Below the pieces are notes generated by a model. The model did no database searches. It worked only from the letters and a program-made list of their open reading frames with translations, and was not told where the DNA came from. DNA of 64,000 nt, taken from Clostridium polyendosporum. GTDB lineage: Bacteria; Bacillota; Clostridia; Clostridiales; Clostridiaceae. The stretch spans positions 62,001 through 126,000 of the forward strand of contig NZ_BOPZ01000008.1 of assembly GCF_018332455.1 (NCBI RefSeq). The letters run 5' to 3'. Positions 55,916 through 64,000 of the stretch are shown here, piece after piece. The first letter of the stretch is position 1; each line of letters begins with the position of its first letter. Position numbers and translations under genes: made by a program.

Positions 55916-57375
55916 TGCTGAACAATTTTTATATTTTCAACTTTAGGATCTTCTGTTCCTTGAACGTAAAGTCCTACTTGTTTTAACTCTTCTACATAGT
56001 CAATTATTTCTTTTGTTATTATTTCTCCAGGACATAAAAGTGGTATTCCAGGTGGATAAGCTAACAGGAATTCTCCACTTACTTTGCCAATACTTTGCTT
56101 TAATGGAATTGAAACTTTTTTACTATTAAATGCATCTCTAGGAATTATAGCTCTTTCTGGAATATCTGGAATATCTATAAAGTCAGGTTTAACCTTTCCT
56201 TTTGAAGAATATTCTTGTGAAATTTCCCTTAATGCAGTTAAAAGTTTGTCATAACTTTCTTTTGTATCTCCAAAAGAACCAACTGCTAGTACATTATATA
56301 AATCTGAAAGTTCCATTTGTATATGGTATTTATTGCATAATATCATATCAAGTTCGTAACCAGTGATTCCTAAATCTCTGCAGGTTATTGTAATTTTTGT
56401 TGGATCTAAGGCATATGCACCAGGTTTGCCTAATATTTCAGTACCAAAGCAGTAGAAGCCTGGTATTCTATTTATTTCTTCCCTAACATAATTACATAAA
56501 TCAATTGTTTTATCTAATAATTCTTTACCATTAAGTGCAATTTGTCTTCTAGCACAATCTAAACTTGCCATTAGTATATAAGATGGAGATGTGGTTTGAA
56601 GTAAATTTAAGATCTGTTGAACTCTTGTTGGGTCAATATATTTGCTTCTAACTTGAAGTAGTGAACATTGAGTTAAAGCACCTATTATTTTATGAGTGCT
56701 CTGTGCACAGATATCTGCTCCTGCCTGCATTGCGGATGTTGGCAGTTCACCATTAAATCCCAAGTGAGGACCATGAGCTTCATCTACTATTAGTGGTATA
56801 TCGTAACTATGAACTATATCAACAATTTTCTTAATATCAGTTGCAACACCATAGTAAGTTGGATTGATTATTAACACGGCTTTTGCATCAGGATGGTCTT
56901 CTAAAGTTTTTTTCACAGTCTCAGGGGCAACTCCGTGAGCAATACCAACCTGCTTATCAAGTTCAGGCTGCATAAATACTGGAACCGCACCACTCAGAAT
57001 AATACCAGCTGTAATTGACTTATGAACGTTTCTTGGAATAATAATTTTATCCCCAGAACTAACTACTGACATTACCATTGCTTGAATAGCACCTGATGTT
57101 CCATGGATTGAAAAGAATGCTGCATCTGAACCATAAGCATCTGCTGCTAGTTCTTGAGCTTTCTTTATTGGTCCTGTAGGATGATGTAAACTATCAACTA
57201 GTTTGAATACTGTTACATCTATCTTAAATGGATTTTCACCTATAAAATTCTTGAATTCTTCGTCCATTCCTATACCTTTTTTATGACCTGGAACATGGAA
57301 TGGAACTGTTCCTCTATTAACATACTCCATTAGGGCGTCAAAAAGTGGAGTTTCATTTTGGTCTAATCTGTACAC
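55912..57375 (-). CDS. speA: Orn/Lys/Arg decarboxylase family (SpeA/YaaO-like)
   Basis: This 487-residue PLP enzyme has FHVPGHKKGIGMD near residue 27, FFSIHGTSGAIQAM, the aspartate strand PLIVDEAHGPHLGF and the PLP lysine in AQSTHKIIGALTQCSLL. The short Gram-positive form lacks the N-terminal wing domain of E. coli CadA, and fits SpeA (arginine decarboxylase) or YaaO. It would provide agmatine or cadaverine for polyamines. Arginine versus lysine specificity is not decided by the sequence. Its last codons and stop lie at an E1 copy. Confidence 0.9.
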   Translation of the reverse strand: MYRLDQNETPLFDALMEYVNRGTVPFHVPGHKKGIGMDEEFKNFIGENPFKIDVTVFKLVDSLHHPTGPIKKAQELAADAYGSDAAFFSIHGTSGAIQAMVMSVVSSGDKIIIPRNVHKSITAGIILSGAVPVFMQPELDKQVGIAHGVAPETVKKTLEDHPDAKAVLIINPTYYGVATDIKKIVDIVHSYDIPLIVDEAHGPHLGFNGELPTSAMQAGADICAQSTHKIIGALTQCSLLQVRSKYIDPTRVQQILNLLQTTSPSYILMASLDCARRQIALNGKELLDKTIDLCNYVREEINRIPGFYCFGTEILGKPGAYALDPTKITITCRDLGITGYELDMILCNKYHIQMELSDLYNVLAVGSFGDTKESYDKLLTALREISQEYSSKGKVKPDFIDIPDIPERAIIPRDAFNSKKVSIPLKQSIGKVSGEFLLAYPPGIPLLCPGEIITKEIIDYVEELKQVGLYVQGTEDPKVENIKIVQQ

Positions 57376-57522
57376 TTTGATACCACACCTTCTTTCAAAA
57401 TATTAATAAGCCTGTGAAAAACAATATTATTATATGTTATCAATTATTGGAATGCAATATAAATTTTCACCATGTATAATATTAATTTTTTCAGATAATA
57501 ATATGTGAAAGGAGGGATAAAA

Positions 57523-58107
57523 ATGGAAGTATTGAAAGTAGAAACAAGATCTAAAAACTCACATCATGATGCTAAAAAGCGTCGAAGACAAGGTAAGATT
57601 CCTGGTATAATTTATGGAACCGGAATGACAAACATATTATTTGAAATAGGAGAATTAGAACTACATCATGCTATTTGTAAAAAAGGAGAGCATGGAATAG
57701 TTGATGTTGGTATTAATGGAAGTGAACATAGTACAATTATTAAAGAAGTACAAAGGGATCCTCTTTCTCATAAGATTATTCATATTGATTTAGAAGAAAT
57801 ACAGAAAGATAAAAAGGTTACTACTACTGTTCCCATACATTTTGTTGGTGAGGAAATGCTCAACAGATTTGGTGCTGTAATTCAAAAAGAAAAGGCAAAT
57901 GTAAAGGTGCTATGTAAACCAGAAGATTTACCAAAGTATTTTGAATTGAACGTAAAGGACTCCTCTATAGGAACTATTTATACTGTTGGTGATTTAGAAG
58001 TAGCTTCTGAAATATCAATTATAGATGATATTGATGCTGTACTCGGTTCAGTTAGTTATGAACAAAAACTTGTCGAAGCTGTAGAACCTCAAGAAAATAA
58101 AGGATAG
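57523..58107 (+). CDS. rplY: 50S ribosomal protein L25 / general stress protein Ctc
   Basis: This 194-residue protein has an N-terminal L25 domain (NSHHDAKKRRRQGKIPGIIYG, IKEVQRDPLSHKIIHIDLE) that binds 5S rRNA, and a C-terminal TL5/Ctc beta domain. The start at 57523 follows AAAGGAGGG at 6 nt; the GTG at 57505 precedes the ribosome binding site. Monocistronic with its own terminator. Confidence 0.95.
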   Translation: MEVLKVETRSKNSHHDAKKRRRQGKIPGIIYGTGMTNILFEIGELELHHAICKKGEHGIVDVGINGSEHSTIIKEVQRDPLSHKIIHIDLEEIQKDKKVTTTVPIHFVGEEMLNRFGAVIQKEKANVKVLCKPEDLPKYFELNVKDSSIGTIYTVGDLEVASEISIIDDIDAVLGSVSYEQKLVEAVEPQENKG

Positions 58108-58111
58108 GCTA

Positions 58112-58139
58112 AACCCTATGGAAACATAGGGTTGTTTTT
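58112..58139 (+). terminator. rplY terminator
   Basis: AACCCTATG (58112-58120) pairs with CATAGGGTT (58125-58133), loop GAAA, then GTTTTTG. Confidence 0.92.
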
Positions 58140-58230
58140 GTGATTTTTTACAATTTTATGAAAATAAAAGTTTAAATTTTACTTTTTTTGTTGTATAATA
58201 TTCTATGTCAGAACTAAGGGAGGGATATAG

Positions 58231-59961
58231 ATGTTATATATGGAAAAATACAATCAGTGGCTAAACTCAGCAACAATCGGGGAAGAAATTAAAGAAGAAT
58301 TAAAAAATATTACTAATGAAAAAGAAATCGAAGATAGATTCTATAAGGAATTAGACTTCGGTACAGGTGGTCTTAGAGGTGTTATTGGTGCTGGAACTAA
58401 TAGAATGAATGTCTATACTGTAGGAAAAGCTACTCAAGGATTAGCAAACTACTTAAATGCAACATATTTAGAAGAAAAGTCTGCGGCTATTGCCTATGAT
58501 TCAAGAAATATGTCAAAGGAATTTGCAAAATCAGCTGCATTAACTCTTTGCGCTAATGGAATAAAGGTTTATCTTTTTGAAAGCTTAAGACCTACACCAG
58601 TGCTTTCATTTACTGTAAGAGAGTTAGGATGTAAGTCAGGTATAGTAATTACTGCTTCACATAACCCTAAGCAATATAATGGATATAAAGTTTATGGTGA
58701 AGATGGTGGACAGGTTACTGATGAACCAGCTGAAGCTATAATTGGATATGTTAATAATGTTGTAGATTATGCAGAAATTAAGACAATTAGTGAAGAAGAA
58801 GCTTTAGCAAAAGGTTTACTTGTTTATATAGGTGAAGAAGTAGATAAGGTTTATATAGAAAAGACTAAGGGTCTTACAATAAGAAAAGAGCTTGTTAAAG
58901 AACAAGCAAAAGATCTAAAGATAATATACACTCCAATTCATGGTTCTGGTAATGTACCGGTTAGAAGAATATTATCTGAATTAGGTTATGAGAATGTTAC
59001 TGTTGTAAAGGAACAAGAACTTCCAGATGGAAACTTCCCAACAGCTTCATATCCAAATCCAGAAGAACCAGCAGTATTTAAAATTGCTCTTGATTTAGCA
59101 AAGGAAATACAACCAGATATTATTTTTGGTACAGATCCTGACTGCGATAGAATCGGTGCTGTAGTTAAAGATAATGAAGGAGAATATAGAGTATTAACTG
59201 GTAACCAAACAGGAATGCTTTTAACTCATTATATTCTTGAGTCATTAAAGGAAAGAAATGAATTACCATCAAATGGTGTTGTGATAAAGACAATTGTAAC
59301 AACAGAAGCTGTAAGAAAGATGGCAGAAGAATTTGATATTGCTCTATTAGATGTCTTAACTGGATTTAAGTACATTGGAGAGAAAATTAAACAATTCCAA
59401 GAATCAGGAGAGTATAAGTACTTGTTTGGATTTGAGGAAAGCTATGGTTATCTAGCAGGAGAGTATGTTAGAGATAAGGATGCAGTAGTAGCATCTATGT
59501 TAATAGCGGAAATGACATTATATTACAAATCTAAGGGTAAGACTTTATATGATGGACTTATAGATATATATAATCAGTATGGTTTTTACAAAGAAAATCT
59601 TGTATCCTTAGAATTAGCAGGTAAAGAAGGACAAGAAAAGATAGCTAATTGTATAGATAGCTTAAGAAATAATCCTTTAGATGCTTTAAATGGAGTTAAG
59701 ATTGTTAAAAGATTTGACTATAAGTTAAGTTTAGAGACAGATTTGGTTAAAAATGAAACTAATAACATTGAATTACCTAAGTCAAATGTGTTAAAATTTA
59801 TACTTGAAGATGATTCATGGTTTGTAGTAAGACCTTCTGGAACAGAACCAAAAATGAAAGTTTATCTATCTATTGTTGGAAATAGCATAGCGGATGCAGA
59901 AGAAAAAATTAAGAAATATACTGATGAAGTTATGGTTCTTATCAACTCAAAATTTGACTAA
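58231..59961 (+). CDS. pgcA: Phosphoglucomutase/phosphomannomutase (alpha-D-phosphohexomutase, PgcA-like)
   Basis: This 576-residue enzyme has the catalytic phosphoserine loop ITASHNPKQYNGYKVYG, the metal loop GTDPDCDRIGA, the sugar loop FGFEESYGYL and the phosphate-binding loop RPSGTEPKMKVY, in the usual order. PgcA-type mutases interconvert glucose-6-P and glucose-1-P and so feed UDP-glucose for cell-wall and capsule polymers. That fits the polysaccharide locus that starts 1 kb downstream. ATG 58231 follows GGGAGGG; ATG 58240 is an alternative. Monocistronic with a terminator. Confidence 0.95.
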   Translation: MLYMEKYNQWLNSATIGEEIKEELKNITNEKEIEDRFYKELDFGTGGLRGVIGAGTNRMNVYTVGKATQGLANYLNATYLEEKSAAIAYDSRNMSKEFAKSAALTLCANGIKVYLFESLRPTPVLSFTVRELGCKSGIVITASHNPKQYNGYKVYGEDGGQVTDEPAEAIIGYVNNVVDYAEIKTISEEEALAKGLLVYIGEEVDKVYIEKTKGLTIRKELVKEQAKDLKIIYTPIHGSGNVPVRRILSELGYENVTVVKEQELPDGNFPTASYPNPEEPAVFKIALDLAKEIQPDIIFGTDPDCDRIGAVVKDNEGEYRVLTGNQTGMLLTHYILESLKERNELPSNGVVIKTIVTTEAVRKMAEEFDIALLDVLTGFKYIGEKIKQFQESGEYKYLFGFEESYGYLAGEYVRDKDAVVASMLIAEMTLYYKSKGKTLYDGLIDIYNQYGFYKENLVSLELAGKEGQEKIANCIDSLRNNPLDALNGVKIVKRFDYKLSLETDLVKNETNNIELPKSNVLKFILEDDSWFVVRPSGTEPKMKVYLSIVGNSIADAEEKIKKYTDEVMVLINSKFD

Positions 59962-59978
59962 TAATTAACTATAATTAT

Positions 59979-60012
59979 GTTGCTATCATTTTTAATGATA
60001 GCAACAAATTTT
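59979..60012 (+). terminator. pgcA terminator
   Basis: GTTGCTATCAT (59979-59989) pairs perfectly with ATGATAGCAAC (59995-60005), followed by AAATTTT. Confidence 0.88.
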
Positions 60013-60033
60013 ACATATATGGGGGTGAATGTA

Positions 60034-61119
60034 TTGGATTATAGTTCACTTTTCAAAGAAAAATTATCAAAAATGCTTTTTTTGGAAGTAAATAAAAATG
60101 AATTTTTAAAAGCTATAGGCGCACTACATATTGATTTTGAAAATAAAGATTTATACATACCTATAAGTGCTAAATACATATCAACAAGTATTAATAATGA
60201 ATATAAAATTAATAATTTACCCATTTATTATTTTATAGAGGGTATGTTCTATGCTTTAGGAGCAGATGAAAATTTAAGATTTGCTAATGATTATAAAAAA
60301 CTATTACATTCAATTAATGATTCTATTGTTTGTATTAAGAGTATTATTTCCGATACTATTAAAGTGAAAAAATATGAAGATGCCTTTATTTTATTAAAGG
60401 GGTTAATAGAATTAGAAAATAGTGTTGAATTTCAAGAAAAACTTTTATTAGTGGGAGAGACCATTAGAGAAATTGATAAAAGTTCTAAAGAAGTTCAACT
60501 TCAAGCTATTGAAGAATGTAAATTAGCTTATCCTAATGAAGCATTTCCTTATTTTTATGAGGCCTTAATGTTAAAAGATGAGGGAGAGCACTTTAAAGCA
60601 TTTATATCTATAAGTGAATATATAAATTTAAGGGGAGAAAAAACTCAAGAGGTAGAATTATTATATGATGAGTTAAAAGTTATTGTAGACTATGAAAAGG
60701 GAAAAGAGCTTATAGAAGAAGAACCTATAAAAGCTCTTGAAAGGTTGTTACCTCTATTAGATATATTTACAGATAATGCTCTTATCTATTACTATATAGC
60801 AGTAGCATATAGAAAGTTATCTAATAGCGAGAAAGCAATATATTATTTAAACGAAAGTTTAAGACTAGATAGTTCTATAGTAGAGACAGTTAATGAACTT
60901 GGAATAAATTATGCATGTCTAGGAGATTACGAAACTGCAGTTAATTATTTTAGGAAAGCTTTTGATGCAACAAAGGATGTAGAGGTATGTACTAATATAA
61001 TTATGTGTTATATTAATATGAACCAATTAGAAAACGCTAAGCTTCATCTTAAAATAGCAAAAAAAATAAATAATGAGGATGAAATTGTTAAAAAACTAGA
61101 GGAGATATTGGGGGGATAA
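60034..61119 (+). CDS. TPR-repeat protein preceding the capsule regulators
   Basis: This 361-residue protein has a C-terminal half of tetratricopeptide repeats, for example NALIYYYIAVAYRKLSNSEK and ETVNELGINYACLGDYETAVN. The N-terminal half is helical but not recognised. The TTG at 60034 is chosen because GGGGGT lies 7 nt upstream; the earlier ATG at 59977 lies in the pgcA terminator. It ends 4 nt before cpsC, so it probably belongs to the same operon and may act in polysaccharide assembly. Confidence 0.78.
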   Translation: MDYSSLFKEKLSKMLFLEVNKNEFLKAIGALHIDFENKDLYIPISAKYISTSINNEYKINNLPIYYFIEGMFYALGADENLRFANDYKKLLHSINDSIVCIKSIISDTIKVKKYEDAFILLKGLIELENSVEFQEKLLLVGETIREIDKSSKEVQLQAIEECKLAYPNEAFPYFYEALMLKDEGEHFKAFISISEYINLRGEKTQEVELLYDELKVIVDYEKGKELIEEEPIKALERLLPLLDIFTDNALIYYYIAVAYRKLSNSEKAIYYLNESLRLDSSIVETVNELGINYACLGDYETAVNYFRKAFDATKDVEVCTNIIMCYINMNQLENAKLHLKIAKKINNEDEIVKKLEEILGG

Positions 61120-61123
61120 GAAA

Positions 61124-61789
61124 ATGGAATTAAAAGAGTATTTTAATATTATCAGGAAGAGAATTTTGCTTATTATAATTGTTACTCTAAGTTGCACTGT
61201 ATTAAGTGCAGTAATTAGTTACTTTGTAATAAAACCAGTATATAAGGCTGATATTGCTGTTATAATTGGTAATAATGATAAGGTAGCTGATAGCACTAAA
61301 CCTAATTACAATGATGTTATGATGTATCAAAAACTTGTTCAAACCTATAGTGAGTTTGTGAAAAAAAGAGTAATAGCTGAAGATGTTATTAAAGAATTAA
61401 ACCTTGATATCACTGCAGATGAGCTTATTAATATGATATCTGCTACACCAAAGGGTACTACAGAATTTTTAAATATTTCTGTAAGTTCAACTAATAAAGA
61501 TCAGGTAGCAGAAATAGCAAATCAAGTTGCTAAATCACTTAAAAAAGTATCAACAGAAATTAAAAATCAAGATAATGTTCAACTTGTAGATGGAGCAAGT
61601 GCACCACAAAAGCCAGACAGTCCTAAACCTCTATTAAATATAGCAGTAGCATTTTTTGTTGGATTAATGCTTTCAATAGGGGTTGCATTCTTACTTGAAT
61701 ATTTAGATAATACTGTTAAAGATGAGGAAGAATTAACTAAGTTATTAGGAATACCAGTTATTGGAGTAATACCTACAATCGAAGAATAA
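61124..61789 (+). CDS. cpsC: Capsular polysaccharide chain-length/kinase-activator membrane protein (Wzz/CpsC)
   Basis: This 221-residue protein has two membrane helices (about 14-36 and 170-190), an extracellular loop and the PxxP-like segment APQKPDSPKP before the second helix, typical of Wzz/CapA proteins. Its short cytoplasmic C-terminus activates the separate BY-kinase encoded next. In Gram-positive bacteria it controls chain length and export of capsule. The stop codon overlaps the sequence in front of cpsD. Confidence 0.93.
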   Translation: MELKEYFNIIRKRILLIIIVTLSCTVLSAVISYFVIKPVYKADIAVIIGNNDKVADSTKPNYNDVMMYQKLVQTYSEFVKKRVIAEDVIKELNLDITADELINMISATPKGTTEFLNISVSSTNKDQVAEIANQVAKSLKKVSTEIKNQDNVQLVDGASAPQKPDSPKPLLNIAVAFFVGLMLSIGVAFLLEYLDNTVKDEEELTKLLGIPVIGVIPTIEE

Positions 61790-61803
61790 TGGGGGAGAAT
61801 TTG

Positions 61804-62481
61804 ATGAAAAAGAATATAATATCTTTAATAGGTTCAAAGTCAAGGGCTGCAGAAGCTTTTAGAACATTAAGAACTAATATACAGTACGCTTCTTTAGATA
61901 GTGAAGTTAAATTGCTAGTATTAACATCTTCAAGTCCACAAGAAGGAAAAAGCACTGTTATATCTAATTTAGCAGTAACAATGGCTCAATCAGGAAAAAA
62001 GGTACTTCTTATGGATTGTGATTTTAGAAAGCCAACTATACATAAACAGTTTGGTATTCCTAATTCAGGGGGATTATCAGATGTTATAATAGGAGAGAAA
62101 AAAATAGAAGAATGTTTAAAAACTTCTGAAGTTAAGAACTTATATATTCTTACTTGTGGAACAGTGCCACCTAATCCATCAGAGCTTCTTGGAAGCAAGG
62201 CTATGGTAAAATATCTTAATGAGCTTAAAGAGATTTTTGATATAGTTTTAATAGATGCTCCACCAGTTCTTGCAGTTACAGATGCTCAACTTCTATCAGT
62301 AAATGCTGATGGTACTTTACTAGTGGCAAGTTATGGAAAGACTGAAAAGAAAGCAATTGTGAAGTCAAAAGAAATGATTGATAAAGTTGGTGGAAAACTT
62401 ACTGGTGTAATATTTAACATGGTTCCAACTAAAGCTAATGAATATTATTATAGTAAATACTATGGATATTATGCTAAATAA
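61804..62481 (+). CDS. cpsD: Capsular tyrosine kinase (BY-kinase, CpsD/CapB)
   Basis: This 225-residue cytoplasmic kinase has Walker A SSPQEGKST, Walker A' LLMDCDFRKP and Walker B VLIDAPPVL, the BY-kinase set. The C-terminus NEYYYSKYYGYYAK is the tyrosine cluster that is autophosphorylated. CpsC activates it and CpsB dephosphorylates it; both are adjacent. The start at 61804 follows GGGGGAG; the ATG at 61789 overlaps the cpsC stop and precedes the ribosome binding site. Confidence 0.95.
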   Translation: MKKNIISLIGSKSRAAEAFRTLRTNIQYASLDSEVKLLVLTSSSPQEGKSTVISNLAVTMAQSGKKVLLMDCDFRKPTIHKQFGIPNSGGLSDVIIGEKKIEECLKTSEVKNLYILTCGTVPPNPSELLGSKAMVKYLNELKEIFDIVLIDAPPVLAVTDAQLLSVNADGTLLVASYGKTEKKAIVKSKEMIDKVGGKLTGVIFNMVPTKANEYYYSKYYGYYAK

Positions 62482-62493
62482 AGGTGGAGTAAT

Positions 62494-63258
62494 ATGTTAG
62501 ATTTACATAGTCATATAGTACCAGAAATAGATGATGGGTCGGTTTCACTAGAGGTTACAAAAGATATGCTTATTAATGCATACAATGAGGGGACAAGATG
62601 TATATGTGCTACATCTCATTATATATCTGGGGATTTTCAAATACAGAAGGAAATATATGACGAAAAATTTCTTAGTGTAAGTAAACTTGGTGAGGAAATA
62701 GGCATACAGGTTGTTAAGGGGTTAGAAGTTTACCTTACCCCCAATCTTCTAGAACTTTATAAGGAAGGGAAAATTTGGTGTATAAATGAAAAAAATTATA
62801 TGCTAATTGAACTTCCTATGAGAGAAATTCCTTTGTATACAGAAGATGTTCTTTATAATCTTAGATTGTGCGGGGTTACTCCTATAATTGCTCATCCAGA
62901 AAGAAATTTTAAGATTGCTAACAATCTTGATGTTTTAAAAGATTTGTTAGAACAGGGAAATTTAGCTCAGATCAATGCGGGTAGTTTAACGGGTCTTTAT
63001 GGAAGTGCTATTAAGGAAACTGCTTTGAAGCTCGTAGAAAAAAATATGATTCATTTCATTGGCAGTGATGCACATAATAATGGGAATAGAGATACAAGTA
63101 TTTCTAGTGGAATTAATCAAATAAAAAAGATAAATCAGGATTTATTTCTATGGATAGTAGACAACGAAGAAAAGATATTAAGCGGTGAAGGGGTATATCC
63201 ATTGGAAATAAAAAATGAAAAGAAGAAGGGGTTCTTATCAAGACTGTTTAAAAAGTAA
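62494..63258 (+). CDS. cpsB: Protein-tyrosine phosphatase of the PHP family (CpsB/YwqE)
   Basis: This 254-residue metal-dependent phosphatase has the PHP motifs DLHSHIVPEIDDGS at the start, ATSHYISG near 42, AHPERN near 134 and GSDAHN near 188. It removes phosphate from the CpsD tyrosine cluster. The order cpsC-cpsD-cpsB is common in clostridia. The ribosome binding site is AGGTGG. The gene ends the regulatory trio and has its own terminator. Confidence 0.95.
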   Translation: MLDLHSHIVPEIDDGSVSLEVTKDMLINAYNEGTRCICATSHYISGDFQIQKEIYDEKFLSVSKLGEEIGIQVVKGLEVYLTPNLLELYKEGKIWCINEKNYMLIELPMREIPLYTEDVLYNLRLCGVTPIIAHPERNFKIANNLDVLKDLLEQGNLAQINAGSLTGLYGSAIKETALKLVEKNMIHFIGSDAHNNGNRDTSISSGINQIKKINQDLFLWIVDNEEKILSGEGVYPLEIKNEKKKGFLSRLFKK

Positions 63259-63281
63259 TTGGCACTGCTGATTACTTTTTT
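63250..63281 (+). terminator. cpsB terminator
   Basis: AAAAAGTAAT (63250-63259) pairs with ATTACTTTTT (63271-63280). The arm includes the stop codon. E1 copy O starts at its T tract. Confidence 0.88.
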
Positions 63282-63349
63282 ATTTACTGTTATTTCACGA
63301 AGTGAAATTTGGCTAAAATTAATAAGATGTATGGGCGCTTAGTTTTATT
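63281..63349 (+). repeat. Interspersed repeat E1, copy O
   Basis: TATTTACTGTTATTTCACGA, AGTGAAATTTGGCTAAAATT, AATAAGATGTATGGGCGCTT and AGTTTTATTA. The left hairpin is intact and the right hairpin is weak. It is in the + orientation, behind the cpsB terminator. Confidence 0.85.
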
Positions 63350-63371
63350 AAGTTGGACTTTTAACTAAGGT

Positions 63372-63400
63372 TTGACTTTGATATGTATAAAGTGTACAAT
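63372..63400 (+). promoter_or_regulatory. Likely promoter of the sugar transferase gene
   Basis: TTGACT (63372-63377) and TACAAT (63395-63400) with a 17-base spacer, 34 bases before the ATG. Confidence 0.7.
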
Positions 63401-63434
63401 TATTAAGTGTTATATTGTAATTATGAGGTGGATT

Positions 63435-64000
63435 ATGAAAAGAAATAGCGCTGTAACAGAGTTGTTTAAATTTGGTACGTTTTTAGTAGATTCGATTTTA
63501 ATAGTTACATCAGTATATATATCATTTTTGGTTTTGTTTGAATTTAATCCTCCAGAATATAATATACGACCTTTTATAGATATTATTCCTTTTATTATAA
63601 TAGCTTATTTAATATTTATGTACGTCTTTGGTCTTAGTGATTTACTTAAAAAAAGTTTAGGTGAAACAATTTATTCTATAGGTTTGACTACAATTGCATT
63701 ATTTATAACTACTGCTTTTATTACCTTTTTTGCAAGAGGATTTGCATACCCTAGAAGTGTATTAATAGTAGGTACTGTTGTGCAATTTGTCATTCTTTGT
63801 CTTTGGAGAACAGTTGTATGGAAATTAAATAGAATTTCTCATGGAGTAAAAGATTCACTTATTATAGGTAACGGATCTTTAGAGTATTTAACTAAAAAAA
63901 TATTATTAAAACAGAGGGACCTATATAATATTAAATATATTTGTAATAGCAAAAGCAAAAGTATTAAAGGTTATCTTGATGAGGTTGATGTAGTTTTTAT
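63435..64000 (+). CDS. Polyprenyl-phosphate sugar transferase, N-terminal part (cut by window end)
   Basis: The frame starts at ATG 63435 behind GAGGTGG and is still open at the last base (188 codons). About four or five membrane helices are visible between residues 10 and 120, then a Rossmann-like CoA-binding-3 domain with KDSLIIGNGS. This is the front of WcaJ/WbaP-type enzymes, which load the first sugar phosphate onto undecaprenyl phosphate in capsule or exopolysaccharide synthesis. The catalytic C-terminal domain lies outside the window. It has its own promoter after the cpsB terminator. Confidence 0.88.
   Translation, partial: MKRNSAVTELFKFGTFLVDSILIVTSVYISFLVLFEFNPPEYNIRPFIDIIPFIIIAYLIFMYVFGLSDLLKKSLGETIYSIGLTTIALFITTAFITFFARGFAYPRSVLIVGTVVQFVILCLWRTVVWKLNRISHGVKDSLIIGNGSLEYLTKKILLKQRDLYNIKYICNSKSKSIKGYLDEVDVVF

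Overview
The window is low-GC, gene-dense DNA of a spore-forming anaerobic Firmicute, almost certainly Clostridium sensu stricto. The basis is the strong AT bias, AGGAGG-type ribosome binding sites, T-box leaders on valS and pheS, an L20 leader on infC-rpmI-rplT, an alpha/beta-type SASP gene, ytxC, a flavodiiron protein and a giant 2-hydroxyacyl-CoA dehydratase activase-like protein. The species cannot be named from the sequence alone. There is no phage, CRISPR array, complete insertion sequence or plasmid function.

Layout. 1-12.4 kb: end of an unrecognised gene, a split ThrE-type exporter, glyA, a dipeptidase plus FetAB-like transporter unit, an SDR reductase, a two-component system, an M16 peptidase, recX and a membrane transglutaminase. 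12.4-20 kb: the 1,424-residue activase-like protein and T-box-controlled valS. 20-29.6 kb: fprA, folC, an LtaS-like enzyme, and small or poorly known genes (TSCPD protein, beta-propeller, DUF4364, polysaccharide deacetylase, Ssb-like). 29.6-36.1 kb: a diaminopimelate/lysine region (dapH, a PatA-like aminotransferase, dapB-dapA-asd) with cobO and a broken oppA. 36.2-45.2 kb: SASP, methyltransferase, hslO, four tRNAs, DUF6873, ytxC, infC-rpmI-rplT, ktrB-ktrA and an rRNA methyltransferase. 45.2-60 kb: pheS-pheT, a zapA-like gene with a large heptad-repeat insert, U32 peptidase, mutS2, DUF523, an Orn/Lys/Arg decarboxylase, rplY/ctc and a phosphoglucomutase. 60-64 kb: a TPR gene and the start of a capsule/exopolysaccharide locus (cpsC, cpsD, cpsB, initiating sugar transferase, cut by the window end).

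The most unusual feature lies between the genes. An approximately 70-bp two-hairpin element, called E1 here, occurs about 16 times in 64 kb. Its left hairpin is TTTCACNAAGTGAAA, followed by a TCTGGCTAA-like linker, a variable right hairpin and TTTTATTTT. Most copies sit just behind an intrinsic terminator and point the same way as the upstream gene. One copy lies inside the valS T-box leader, one pair is tandem behind pheT, one abuts a truncated oppA and supplies its stop codon, and two contribute the ends of dapH and speA. A second palindromic repeat, called F2 here (AGATACACAACTTCATAA-type), occurs about five times and is nested inside one E1 copy, which gives a relative insertion order.

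Gene starts were chosen from ribosome-binding-site spacing and family start positions. Several differ from the longest open frame: ATT for infC, TTG for the beta-propeller, the TPR gene and DUF6873, and GTG for the TrmH-type methyltransferase. All functions are assigned by reading motifs in the translated sequence; no database search was run.
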